Origin: an uncultured Muribaculaceae bacterium
Lineage (GTDB): Bacteria > Bacteroidota > Bacteroidia > Bacteroidales > Muribaculaceae
Reading direction: 5' to 3'
NCBI GenBank assembly: GCA_910584495.1
Contig: CAJUAR010000054.1
Coordinates: 1-19,676, forward strand
Length of the DNA: 19,676 nucleotides
Part shown: one piece after another, positions 1 to 8,002 of the stretch
Layout: every line of letters begins with the position of its first letter
Position numbering within the stretch: position 1 is the stretch's first letter
Program-made: the position numbers and the translations under genes
The notes under the pieces: generated by a model
Databases searched by the model: none
Seen by the model: only the letters and a program-made list of their open reading frames with translations
What the model was told of the DNA's origin: nothing

Positions 1-4
1 AAAA

Positions 5-50
5 ACTGGGTGGTTATCGCCGGAACGACTGGGTGGTATTCACCGGAATA
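5..50. repeat. 23-base tandem repeat, two units, at the left edge
   Basis: Two adjacent 23-base units (5-27 and 28-50) share ACTGGGTGGT at their starts and CCGGAA near their ends. They differ at only a few positions between. The array may continue off the left edge. The period is not a multiple of three, so a repeated protein motif is unlikely. I do not recognise the element. It could be a noncoding tandem repeat or the end of a mobile element. Confidence 0.55.
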
Positions 51-61
51 TGCATCTGCCG

Positions 62-93
62 CAAATATATAGCCTTTTTTTTCATTTGGCAAA
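62..93 (-). promoter_or_regulatory. Predicted Bacteroidota sigma-70-type promoter firing off the left edge
   Basis: On the minus strand, TTTG (90-93) is followed after 20 bases by TATATTTG (62-69). This matches the Bacteroidota -33 TTTG / -7 TAnnTTTG pattern. It is the duplicate of the promoter before the small secreted protein at 7289-7720, so another transcript, possibly a related cassette, should start near position 55 and run out of the window to the left. Confidence 0.6.
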
Positions 94-180
94 AATTTCT
101 TTACCGGGGCCGGCAGAAAAAACACGAGCCAGTACTTTTGTTAAATGTACACCTCTGTGTAGCCTGGCAAACAGCCAGCC

Positions 181-208
181 GGGCGAGGTGAGGACACCTC
201 GCCTCCAT
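181..208 (-). repeat. 28-base hairpin element, copy 1
   Basis: Arms GGCGAGGTG (182-190) and CACCTCGCC (195-203) form a perfect 9-base-pair stem around a 4-base loop. Read on the minus strand, the 28 bases begin ATGGAG and end CGCCC. The same element recurs at 7866-7893 (same orientation) and 18039-18066 (opposite orientation). It resembles a REP-type palindromic repeat. No T-run follows the stem, so it is not an obvious intrinsic terminator. Confidence 0.75.
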
Positions 209-254
209 AAAAATGTTCGCCGGGGGGTCGCCTCGCATAGGCGAACATTTTTTT
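209..254 (-). terminator. Intrinsic terminator of the RHS cassette, probably bidirectional
   Basis: AAAAATGTTCGCC (209-221) pairs with GGCGAACATTTTT (240-252), giving a 13-base-pair stem with an 18-base loop. T-runs follow the GC-rich core in both directions. It lies about 27 bases beyond the stop codon of the minus-strand membrane protein gene, where a terminator for that operon is expected. The loop contains a smaller nested inverted repeat (TCGCCT/AGGCGA). Confidence 0.8.
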
Positions 255-280
255 GGGAACGAAGTGAATTTCTGTTGCAA

Positions 281-877
281 TTATTGTTGTGCTGCAGGTG
301 TGATATTCCAAAGGTCAAAACGGCCGATAGCTACTACAAAGAACATATACATTCCTGCGATGTCGCATAAAATGCCCCCGATGCAGAACGCTATTGCTAT
401 TCGCTTCCATTTTTTATGCCAGCTCTCATCCTCTTTTTCAAATATCTTAAAATATTCCAGATAAATATTGTTGTCATATACTGCTTTTTTAGCCGGGTAC
501 CATAATGCTGAAATCGGTATAATCAAAACAATAGCTATGATAATGGGATGGACATTCCCTTCGAGCATTTTTACAATTATACCGAAGATTAGACAAGAAA
601 TGAAAAAGGGGAAACTACAATAGAAAAGACCAAAAATCGAATTTGCCCATCCAATGCAGTAGCCCGATTTAGGATTATGCCGACCCCGAGAGATGAATTC
701 ATCACACTTTATTATACGTTGGGAAATTTTTTTATGATATTTCTTAGGTGATAGCAGTTTTGCAAATATTGAAATTAACTTAAATAAAAAACATTGGTAG
801 ACTTCATCGAACCGAATCTCCAAATTCCATAAACCGTATAAAACAGCATTTAAAGCATATCGCAATTTAGTATTCAT
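281..877 (-). CDS. Three-helix membrane protein, putative immunity protein for the RHS toxin tip
   Basis: A 198-residue protein of no family I recognise. Its start is taken at the ATG at 875-877, four bases beyond the stop codon of the RHS gene, because a longer frame from 922 would overlap the end of RHS. The first 70 or so residues are basic and hydrophilic to amphipathic. Three hydrophobic stretches follow at roughly residues 80-103, 110-128 and 159-185, the last two separated by a charged EKEDE-type loop. Its position directly after a polymorphic RHS toxin, its AT-rich base use matching the toxin tip, and the terminator just after it all fit an immunity gene. Immunity proteins against membrane-active toxins are often multi-pass membrane proteins. 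The role is inferred from position; no immunity motif is visible. Confidence 0.65.
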   Translation of the reverse strand: MNTKLRYALNAVLYGLWNLEIRFDEVYQCFLFKLISIFAKLLSPKKYHKKISQRIIKCDEFISRGRHNPKSGYCIGWANSIFGLFYCSFPFFISCLIFGIIVKMLEGNVHPIIIAIVLIIPISALWYPAKKAVYDNNIYLEYFKIFEKEDESWHKKWKRIAIAFCIGGILCDIAGMYMFFVVAIGRFDLWNITPAAQQ

Positions 878-881
878 TTTG

Positions 882-1928
882 CTATAATTGGTTGTAAACA
901 TAATCAACAGTTTGCTCCCCAAAGGAAGAGCCTAAACAAGAACCTATAAAAGCCCCGACTGCTGCACCTAAAACTGCTCCTGGTATAAATCCAACACCAC
1001 CAAAAAATGAGCCTATTGCAATACCAGCCTTCGCCCCTAATGCAGCACCAGCCCAACCGCCCGCAATGTCGGCGGTTGCCTTAACTGTATTGTAATAATT
1101 GGTTTCTCCAGTTTTTTGATAGGTATTATAATCCTTCAAACCTCCATCTAATAATTTAGCACCGTTCAAGACTTTGCCTATAGGACCAAAAGTTTTTGTA
1201 TAATGATTTAAATATTCTCCGGCATCTTTCATGTTAATTGTAGAGACATATTGATTTCCATAAAAAGGCCGCGAGTTTTCATCACATAAATATACTTTCC
1301 AGTTATTGCCAAATGTCGACTGTTTACTTTCTTTTAAACCAATAGCAATACAATTAACGATTCCATTGGTATTGGAAATGACATTAAAAATCTTCGGATC
1401 TAATTCCGGCACTCTGTATTTAACTTCTAATGGCTTCTGAAATTCGCCGACTAATTCGCCATTAGGCTTTATCCAATATTTGACGTGCCATTCTTCATTG
1501 AAAATAGCAATAGCCAAACCTCGTAAAGCTCCTTTGACAAAATCGCCACCGCATGCCCATGCGGTTACACCGCCAGCCAAAGAAGTAACAGAAACACGAC
1601 AGAAAAGCGAAGGATTAGATCCTATAAGCTGGCCTGCAAAGGAAGATATCGCGCCTGAAACAAATCCTGCCCCGAATTTTTCTCCCCCAAGCATATTGAG
1701 AACGCCACTGGCTGCACCATGGGTGCCTGCCTTTAAAATACCTTTACCAATAGTGCCAACTCCTGTTTTAATTACTTTACTGAAAAGTTCGCCTATGCCA
1801 AACGAAGCCGCCGAAGACAAAAGACCCATTACTCCGGCTTTCCATATATTCCCGCCAGTTATAGCGGCAGAAAACATGTTAGTTACACTAAAAAATAAAG
1901 ACTGTATAACCGCTCCCCAAATTGCATG
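882..1928 (-). other. Variable C-terminal tip of the RHS protein with a glycine-zipper segment
   Basis: This encodes residues 1789-2136, after the DPSG that closes the RHS core. The first 145 or so residues are Gly/Ala-rich and hydrophobic, with HGAASGVLNMLGGEKFGAGF-type motifs, and resemble the pre-toxin linker common after RHS cores in Bacteroidota. About 130 residues of mixed character follow. The end, about 2077-2123, is a strongly hydrophobic GxxxG-rich stretch (AGAALGAKAG, PGAVLGAAVGAFIG) of the glycine-zipper type found in membrane-inserting proteins and many toxin ends. I see no nuclease, deaminase or protease active site. The DNA is much more AT-rich than the core: line 1081-1140 is about 25% G+C against about 55% at 3541-3600. 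A membrane-active toxin is my inference. Confidence 0.6.
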
Positions 1929-4900
1929 CCCGCTCGGATCGGTGTATTTCAAGGGGTTGTTGAGGCAGTAGCTGTATCGGTTGAAGCCTTGCGGCGAGCC
2001 GGGCATCTGCACGAACGGGTCGGGGCTGAAGAAGCGGCCAAGGACGGGGTCGTAGAGCCGTCCGTTCATATTGATGATGCCGAACTCAGGCAGCATCTCA
2101 TGGCCCGTGTAGCCCCGACGGAGGCCTATGGTGTTGACAGTCACCGACTGCTGCCCCCAGGCATCATAGCTTGCCTTGAAAACATTGGCGCCGTCCTTGT
2201 CGAACATCGACAGAATGCTTCCCTGATAGTCCGTGAAGGAGATAAAGGGTCTGAAAACGCCGTTTTGCTTCACAACTATAATGCCGCCGTCCAGATAGTA
2301 GAACTCGCGCGTCAGGCCGTTGCAGCTTATCTTTTCATAGTTCCCGGCATAGACGGTCGTTATCGAATCCTGCCCATGGGATTTGAGCTTCGTGACCCAC
2401 CGCTGTATGTCCGGCCCGTAGTCGAACTCCATCGAAAGGCCGGTTGCCCCATCCCTTATGGTCTGTATGCGGTCGAGAGCGTTGAAAGTAGTGGCGAGGG
2501 TTGATGTGGGAATCCGCCCGTCGGCGTTTTCAACGCTCACAACGGCATGCGGGCGCACGCCTGTCGCATAGGTATAAGCCCCGACACCTGTTTTGGAGAG
2601 TATGTTGCCGTCGGGCGAATATGCCATGGCCATCACCGTGTCTTTGACAACCTCCAGCGAAATCTTGTTTAACGGGAATGATGGGTCGATTGGCAAGCGA
2701 GGGTCTCTCTTGACTGTTTTGAGACGGTCGAGGACATCATAGTCAAAGTAATATTTGAAATCCCCCTTTCTTTGCCGGGCGAGCAGATTGTCCTTGCTCT
2801 TGTCGAATTCGAAGTCCATGCGGTCGAGCACCTTGGCCCCGCGCGAGAGCGACATGCCCGTCACATAGCCATAGCTGTCGATTTCTTTCACAGCCGTTAT
2901 GCTGTCCATAAAAGTGAAAGAGCCGGAAGAACCTCCCTCGTAGTCTTTGAGCAGAAAAACCTCCATTCCGTTGGCAACGGTGCGGATACGGAAACCGTAG
3001 TCATCGTAGGAGTGTTTTGTTGCCATATTCCCGGGGTATATTGTAGAAGACAAGCGGTTTAGATTGTCGTAGACGTTATAGAAATCAAACACGCCATGAC
3101 CATTGATATTTTTTCTTACCTTTACGATGCGCCCCAGTTTGTCGTGTTTGTATTCTACACTGTTCGCCCCCATCGTCTGCTTGGTAAGCTTCATCTTTTC
3201 CACACCCGACGTCCCGTAGGTATTTGTAATGGTGTAGCTCCCTGTTTGTGTCTTGGAAAGACGGCCAAGTTCGTCGTAGGTGTATGTGGTTATGACATTC
3301 TTGGGGTCGGTGTGTTTGAGCAATGTTCCGTCGGCTGCATATTCATACCGGTGCAATCCCGCATCGGGATCGGCAAGAAGAGTTTGGTTCCCCGCTGCGT
3401 CATACTCCATGTTCACGGTAGATGCGTCTGTCGTCACATGGCCCGGTTTGCCGTTGGACCGATAAGCATACCAGACTCTTTTGCCGAGGTGGTCGATGGT
3501 CGACGCTGTGTTGCCCCAGGCGTCGTGAACGACAGTGGACACACGGCCTGACGAATTTGTCGTCACGCTGCGGTCGCCGTAGCTGTATGTGGAAACTTTC
3601 CCCGAGCTGTTTTTGCTCGAAACCACTCGGCCAAGATCGTCGTAAGTCAATTTTTCTGTGTTGCGGATCTTGCCGTCGACGGTGTAAACCGTGGAGACAA
3701 GTCCGCGGTTGTTATATGTGGTAGTCTTGGAAACAAGCACATTCGCAGGTCCGAAAGTCTTCTGCGACATCTCATGCCCCGCGTTGTCATACCAGGTAAT
3801 CACCCATGGCCGGTTTGACGTGCGTGTCAGGGTGTAGTATTTGTTTTTGTTGTCCTTCCCCCAGCCTATCTCGCTTGTCACGACGGTGCTGTCGGGAGCT
3901 GCCGACCGTATTCTCCTTCCCCAACCGTTGTAGGAGTAAGAGGTGGTAAGGACGTTGGTCGGCTCCGTCTCGTCGCTTGATGTCAGGACGTTGCCCCACA
4001 TGTCGTAGGTAAAGGTGGCCACGGTCGAGGCCGGCGTGGTATATGTCTTGACCACATAACGCCCCGTGGTGTCGTATTGGTTGTGGGTCGTTATCTCTTT
4101 GACATTCGTGCCCTTGGTAAGCGATGTGAGGCAGTTACCGTAAGTGTCGTAAGTACGGATGGTGGTCAGAGCCATATCCGTACCATAGTTTGCGACGGTG
4201 GTGAGGATGCTGCCTTTGGCATCGTAGGTGTATTTTGTCTCGGTTGAGAACGCCGAGCTGTCATCTTTGTGTTTCTGGCTCAAGACAAGCGATGTCGGCA
4301 GCCATCTCCCGGATTTTTGCTGATAGCCCGAATAGACCGATTTCTTGTACATGTTTTCACCGTCGTTGCTCACCGTCTGTTCGAGCAGGACACCCTTGGC
4401 AGTATCGTATTTGTTGGAGGTGACGGCTGTGTGTCCGTCCATGTCGGTTATCACACTGCCTGATTCGTAAGTGAAATAGGTCTTCCCGACGGCGGCGGCC
4501 GTAAAGGATGTCACCACCGAGGATGTGTGCTCGCCTACAGAATCGGTCGACACTGTTTCCAACGGCACAAGGCGCGTCTTGTCCCACTTCGTTATTCGGC
4601 GTGTGGTCTTGCGGCCTGTCGTCCGGTCGGTTGTTGCCACCTCGTCAAAGCCCGTCACTCCGCCTCCGGCAATATGGATGCGGAGGTCTTTATAAAAGTA
4701 ATCCGTTGTCTGTTCGCCGGCCGAGCCGTTGGTCGAAGTAATGCTTTTGACCACCGAGACAGGCAGCGTGTAGGTATTGAAAGGGTATGAGTCAGACGCG
4801 TTCGCGGTCCTGCTGTAGACCGACGGCGATGTAAGGTATTCGTACTCTACGCTTGTGCGGTTGGCCATGCCGTCGGTAACGGCGGTTATGCGCCCTGCCG

Positions 4901-7292
4901 AGCTGCTGCGGGGCGTTCCCCTGTAGACGTTGATCCTGTTTTCTGCAAAAGTGTCGGACGCAATGAGAAGGTTGCCGCCGTAGTTTGCCAGTTCCATGCT
5001 GCCGTCGCCGTCGAAGTCGCCGACAAACACAGTGCCTTCCTTGGCATCCTCCTTGCGCGTCCTTTTCAGACGTTGGCTGAATTTGAGTGTCTGGCCGTCG
5101 GAATAGAGCCAGATGGAATGCATGTCGTTGGCCTCGCGTTTGCACACTTGCGCGTCGCAACGTCCGTCGCCGTCGATATCATAGACGGATATGGAGAAAC
5201 TCTCGTTGTCGTAATCTGCCGATGAATCGCCTACACCGATATCGTCGGACCGGCAACAAGTGAACGTGCCGTCGCCGTTATTGCGCGCTATTGTGAAAAA
5301 GGTATCCCTTGATTTGTAATGCAGGAAGTCGACAAGGCCGTCACCGTCGAAATCGCCCTGGGCTACGCGCCAGCCGTCGCCTATCGAAGTGCCGGTCTTT
5401 GTGTTGGATTCGGTAAACAATTTGCTCCCGTCACTTCCTCCGTTGTTGAAATATATTTTATAACCGCCGTCATACAGCAGTATGATATCTGTAAGGCCGT
5501 CGTTGTTGTAGTCTCCGCTGAAGAGCTTTTTCGGCTCCATGGGCAAACCTATACTAAATGTGTGTATTTGGTTGCGTTTTCCTAATTCAAATATCGAAAA
5601 TGCCGGATATCGATTGTCAAGTTTCTTTTGTTCGACAAAGATTATTTCATCTTTTCCATCTTTGTTGGCATCAAATGAAACAAAGAGAGGCAATTTGTCC
5701 GAAGCTTCCAATTTGCATTCGAATAGTGGGATTATTTCTCTGTCTGTGCCCGTTGTAGACTTTCCAGAGATAACTTTAAACGAAACGAAATGTTCTCCGA
5801 AAAAGTTTTCAAATATAGGCAATACTAAATCATTAAATCCGTCACCATCGTAATCAAGTAGAGCTGATCCTCCTAAGATATTCGTCACATCTATACCATT
5901 GTCATAGGAACCTGACATTTCGTAGCGCAATGGCGACAAATAAGATATAACACCATCCGAGGAGACAGAACTACAGCTTATATAAACCCTGGTATAGTTT
6001 TTAAAAGAGGTGTTTCCATATGCATCATATACCTTAACCTTAACCGGCGAAACACGGATTATGTCGCTGATTCCATCACCATTCATGTCGGCGGCAAAAA
6101 AACTACGGTCCTGTGTTTCTACCAGTGAACTTCCATCGTCTGTCGGGATATTCAGATAAGACCTTGCAATGTTTGCAGCCGGCAGCGGGTTCCATTGGAA
6201 ATTAACCGGGGTCAGGCTCTCGCCATCGCCATTTTCTTCTCTGATCGAAGTCAAGCGGTCGAATTTTAGGGTAGTTCCGTCCGATGCGCTGTCGTATGTG
6301 AAGTAATATTTTCGGTATAGGGATGTCCCGGAATAAGTGCTTATGTTTGACAACCGTCTGCTCATGCTTCCCTTTTTATTGTCTATATTGAACAACGAAG
6401 GGCTTCCTTCATTGTTTTCATAGCCGAAAACAATCCTGTTGCTGACACCTCGGCTCTTGACCGAGTTCTCGCCATAAGTTATGCTTGTCGGGTAGACATG
6501 ATAGTCGGCGATTGAATAGGAATATGTCGCATAGTTGCCGTAGACATCCTCGCTTCTGTTCAAATGCCACGATGCCGCCCGATGATAAGCGTTTGATGCT
6601 GTGAATGTAAGACGGGACGTACCTGTCCGCCCGTATTCATATTTCATGCCGTCAGGGGTCTGAACTTCAAACCAGGAGACAGTCAGGCTTTCCTCGGTGC
6701 TGTCGTGCACGGTGATTCGCGTGTGCGGATCGCCTTCAAGACAATAAACAGCGCCGTCCAATAGTGCGGATCCGGACAGAAGAATGAGTCTTTTCCCGTC
6801 AAGAAACAAGCAGTCGTCAGCTCCATAAGTGACACCTCCGGCAACACCTCCATTGTTAAACGGTGTTTTGCCGCCTCTTGTAATTGCAGAGAGCCCCGAG
6901 ATGGAGAAACCGTATCCGGCCTCGCCATAACCTGCATTCTGGCTGCTGTAAGCCAAGCTGATCTGAGGTGTCAAACCTTTCCCGTCGGGACAATCGATGG
7001 ACAGACTGTAGACGGCTGCGCCGGCATCGTTGACAGAGAAGCTGCCCGAAGGCGTTCCGACCGAATATTGGTTATTCACAACCGGAATGTCGGGGTTATC
7101 GGGATTGACGCGGGCCACGCCAAGTATAGACGGGTCAATCTCCAATGTGTCAATTTGAATCGCGCTTCCATCTTCTTGCGCATTATCGTCAAAACCGCTC
7201 TCGTCACCAGTCTCTTGTGCCGACAAGCCTATGAAAGTCGACACAGCCATTGCAAACGCTGCAAGGAGTATGTGAAAGGTGTGCGGTTTCAT
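882..7292 (-). CDS. Giant secreted SpvB/FG-GAP/RHS protein, TcB-TcC-like polymorphic toxin
   Basis: A 2136-residue protein. It has a Sec signal peptide (hydrophobic stretch about residues 8-22, likely cut after LSA near 25). An SpvB-like region follows at about 55-330. About seven FG-GAP/VCBS calcium-binding motifs of DxDGDG type lie between about 400 and 770. TcdB-middle-like sequence follows, then many YD repeats (for example YDELGRL) from about 950 to 1760, the RHS core ending LGRFFSPDP, and a DPSG junction at 1785-1788. In the toxin-complex and RHS families the repeats form a hollow shell enclosing a variable C-terminal toxin; here that would be residues 1789-2136. The start overlaps the upstream stop codon (ATGA), so translation is probably coupled. 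No sorting tail is present on this protein. The GC-rich core against AT-rich tip suggests tip exchange. Target and activity are unknown. Confidence 0.92.
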   Translation of the reverse strand: MKPHTFHILLAAFAMAVSTFIGLSAQETGDESGFDDNAQEDGSAIQIDTLEIDPSILGVARVNPDNPDIPVVNNQYSVGTPSGSFSVNDAGAAVYSLSIDCPDGKGLTPQISLAYSSQNAGYGEAGYGFSISGLSAITRGGKTPFNNGGVAGGVTYGADDCLFLDGKRLILLSGSALLDGAVYCLEGDPHTRITVHDSTEESLTVSWFEVQTPDGMKYEYGRTGTSRLTFTASNAYHRAASWHLNRSEDVYGNYATYSYSIADYHVYPTSITYGENSVKSRGVSNRIVFGYENNEGSPSLFNIDNKKGSMSRRLSNISTYSGTSLYRKYYFTYDSASDGTTLKFDRLTSIREENGDGESLTPVNFQWNPLPAANIARSYLNIPTDDGSSLVETQDRSFFAADMNGDGISDIIRVSPVKVKVYDAYGNTSFKNYTRVYISCSSVSSDGVISYLSPLRYEMSGSYDNGIDVTNILGGSALLDYDGDGFNDLVLPIFENFFGEHFVSFKVISGKSTTGTDREIIPLFECKLEASDKLPLFVSFDANKDGKDEIIFVEQKKLDNRYPAFSIFELGKRNQIHTFSIGLPMEPKKLFSGDYNNDGLTDIILLYDGGYKIYFNNGGSDGSKLFTESNTKTGTSIGDGWRVAQGDFDGDGLVDFLHYKSRDTFFTIARNNGDGTFTCCRSDDIGVGDSSADYDNESFSISVYDIDGDGRCDAQVCKREANDMHSIWLYSDGQTLKFSQRLKRTRKEDAKEGTVFVGDFDGDGSMELANYGGNLLIASDTFAENRINVYRGTPRSSSAGRITAVTDGMANRTSVEYEYLTSPSVYSRTANASDSYPFNTYTLPVSVVKSITSTNGSAGEQTTDYFYKDLRIHIAGGGVTGFDEVATTDRTTGRKTTRRITKWDKTRLVPLETVSTDSVGEHTSSVVTSFTAAAVGKTYFTYESGSVITDMDGHTAVTSNKYDTAKGVLLEQTVSNDGENMYKKSVYSGYQQKSGRWLPTSLVLSQKHKDDSSAFSTETKYTYDAKGSILTTVANYGTDMALTTIRTYDTYGNCLTSLTKGTNVKEITTHNQYDTTGRYVVKTYTTPASTVATFTYDMWGNVLTSSDETEPTNVLTTSYSYNGWGRRIRSAAPDSTVVTSEIGWGKDNKNKYYTLTRTSNRPWVITWYDNAGHEMSQKTFGPANVLVSKTTTYNNRGLVSTVYTVDGKIRNTEKLTYDDLGRVVSSKNSSGKVSTYSYGDRSVTTNSSGRVSTVVHDAWGNTASTIDHLGKRVWYAYRSNGKPGHVTTDASTVNMEYDAAGNQTLLADPDAGLHRYEYAADGTLLKHTDPKNVITTYTYDELGRLSKTQTGSYTITNTYGTSGVEKMKLTKQTMGANSVEYKHDKLGRIVKVRKNINGHGVFDFYNVYDNLNRLSSTIYPGNMATKHSYDDYGFRIRTVANGMEVFLLKDYEGGSSGSFTFMDSITAVKEIDSYGYVTGMSLSRGAKVLDRMDFEFDKSKDNLLARQRKGDFKYYFDYDVLDRLKTVKRDPRLPIDPSFPLNKISLEVVKDTVMAMAYSPDGNILSKTGVGAYTYATGVRPHAVVSVENADGRIPTSTLATTFNALDRIQTIRDGATGLSMEFDYGPDIQRWVTKLKSHGQDSITTVYAGNYEKISCNGLTREFYYLDGGIIVVKQNGVFRPFISFTDYQGSILSMFDKDGANVFKASYDAWGQQSVTVNTIGLRRGYTGHEMLPEFGIINMNGRLYDPVLGRFFSPDPFVQMPGSPQGFNRYSYCLNNPLKYTDPSGHAIWGAVIQSLFFSVTNMFSAAITGGNIWKAGVMGLLSSAASFGIGELFSKVIKTGVGTIGKGILKAGTHGAASGVLNMLGGEKFGAGFVSGAISSFAGQLIGSNPSLFCRVSVTSLAGGVTAWACGGDFVKGALRGLAIAIFNEEWHVKYWIKPNGELVGEFQKPLEVKYRVPELDPKIFNVISNTNGIVNCIAIGLKESKQSTFGNNWKVYLCDENSRPFYGNQYVSTINMKDAGEYLNHYTKTFGPIGKVLNGAKLLDGGLKDYNTYQKTGETNYYNTVKATADIAGGWAGAALGAKAGIAIGSFFGGVGFIPGAVLGAAVGAFIGSCLGSSFGEQTVDYVYNQL

Positions 7293-7720
7293 TGCTTGGC
7301 TATTTTCCAGCTTGTCTGTTGCCCGTTGACTGTCACATTTAGAATATAGGTGCCGGAAGGCCTTCCGCTGATGTCTAATTCTGCCGTTGCGTCTTTGACT
7401 GCTTGTGATAACAGCATTATGCCGCCGAGAGAGTACACCTCGGCGAAGGCATTGTCGGAAGGCTCATAGCCGATAATCTCTATTTTCAGAATCCCCGCGG
7501 ATGTCCCGGCCAGCTTGACCGTCCTTTGCCCGAGGGAATCGTAGAATGTATTGCTTTCGGCTTCATCCTGAGCTTCCGACGGCATGCTCCTTGAAAGAAC
7601 TATCTCCCTCTTCACACGGTTGCCGGCGGCATCGTAGGCAAAGCTAACCCGATTCTGGCCACAGACAGACAAAATCAAGCCAAAAGAGAACAAAAGATAA
7701 AAAAAGAGAGTTTTTTTCAT
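7289..7720 (-). CDS. Small secreted protein with YD motifs and a type IX-like C-terminal sorting tail
   Basis: A 143-residue protein. The start is taken at 7718-7720, giving MKKTLFF and a clean signal peptide; an ATG four codons upstream (7730-7732) is possible. The signal ends LSVCGQ. Valine before the Cys makes a lipoprotein less likely. Two short RHS-like motifs follow (FAYDAAGNRVKRE at 27-39, FYDSLGQR at 59-66). Residues about 94-142 look like a Por-secretion (T9SS type A) tail: VYSLGG, then ELDISGRPSGTYILNV, then SWKIAK at the end. Such tails direct cargo to the type IX outer-membrane machinery in Bacteroidota, although they also occur in species without an obvious system. Its stop overlaps the RHS start by four bases (ATGA). 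It could be an export partner or a relic of an older RHS protein. Confidence 0.8.
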   Translation of the reverse strand: MKKTLFFYLLFSFGLILSVCGQNRVSFAYDAAGNRVKREIVLSRSMPSEAQDEAESNTFYDSLGQRTVKLAGTSAGILKIEIIGYEPSDNAFAEVYSLGGIMLLSQAVKDATAELDISGRPSGTYILNVTVNGQQTSWKIAKQ

Positions 7721-7747
7721 GGCTGAGCGCATAATGTGTTTCTGCCG

Positions 7748-7778
7748 CAAATTTATAGCTTTTTTTTCATTTGGCAAA
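7748..7778 (-). promoter_or_regulatory. Promoter of the RHS toxin operon
   Basis: On the minus strand, TTTG (7775-7778) and TAAATTTG (7748-7755) are separated by exactly 19 bases. This is a perfect match to the Bacteroidota -33/-7 consensus. The predicted transcript starts near 7741, about 20 bases before the MKKTLFF start codon. Confidence 0.8.
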
Positions 7779-7865
7779 AATTTCTTTACAGTGGCCAGCA
7801 GAAAAAATACGAGCCAGTACTTTTGTTAAATGTAGGCCTCTGTATAGCCGGGCAAGCAGCCTGCC

Positions 7866-7893
7866 GGGCGAGGTGAGGACACCTCGCCTCCAT
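7866..7893 (-). repeat. 28-base hairpin element, copy 2
   Basis: Identical to copy 1 over all 28 bases. Arms GGCGAGGTG (7867-7875) and CACCTCGCC (7880-7888) surround an AGGA loop. It forms the boundary between the RHS island and the phage-like genes. Confidence 0.75.
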
Positions 7894-7965
7894 GGCTTCG
7901 CGCTCCACAGATTCAACATTCCAGTCATTGACGGAATACAACAATAATTCCCCGGAAGGTGACAG

Positions 7966-7973
7966 TAACTTTG
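7966..7973 (+). promoter_or_regulatory. Possible -7 element for the phage-like gene pair
   Basis: TAACTTTG matches TAnnTTTG and lies 29 bases before the ATG at 8003. No TTTG is found at the expected distance upstream, so this promoter is weak or only partly matched. Confidence 0.35.
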
Positions 7974-8002
7974 CATTCTAAGAACCCGAAACAACACTTT
8001 CA

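Larger units (their letters stand above)
55..208 (-). repeat. Direct repeat copy 1 (154 bases), left flank of the RHS cassette
   Basis: This segment is nearly identical to 7741-7893, in the same orientation. By hand alignment there are 12 differences over 154 columns, about 92% identity. Read on the minus strand it holds a 28-base hairpin element (181-208), a weaker stem (CTGGC/GCCAG near 165-180), and a Bacteroidota-type promoter (62-93). The two copies flank the three-gene RHS cassette exactly. Open frames running through both copies differ mainly at amino-acid-changing sites, so I treat the repeat as noncoding. Confidence 0.9.
7741..7893 (-). repeat. Direct repeat copy 2 (153 bases), right flank of the RHS cassette
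   Basis: The partner of 55-208, lacking one C in the T-tract. It forms the upstream region of the RHS operon and contains the operon promoter (7748-7778) and hairpin element copy 2 (7866-7893). The smaller stem present in copy 1 is kept here with a G-T pair replacing T-A, hinting that the structure matters. Confidence 0.9.

Noticed and set aside
50..464. Plus-strand frames at the left edge
   Set aside because: They run through the repeat, the terminator and the antisense of the membrane protein gene, with no domain or plausible start.
7812..7825. Plus-strand TACTTTTG as a promoter towards the phage-like genes
   Set aside because: No TTTG at the right distance, and the site lies within the repeat where the minus-strand promoter is far better matched.
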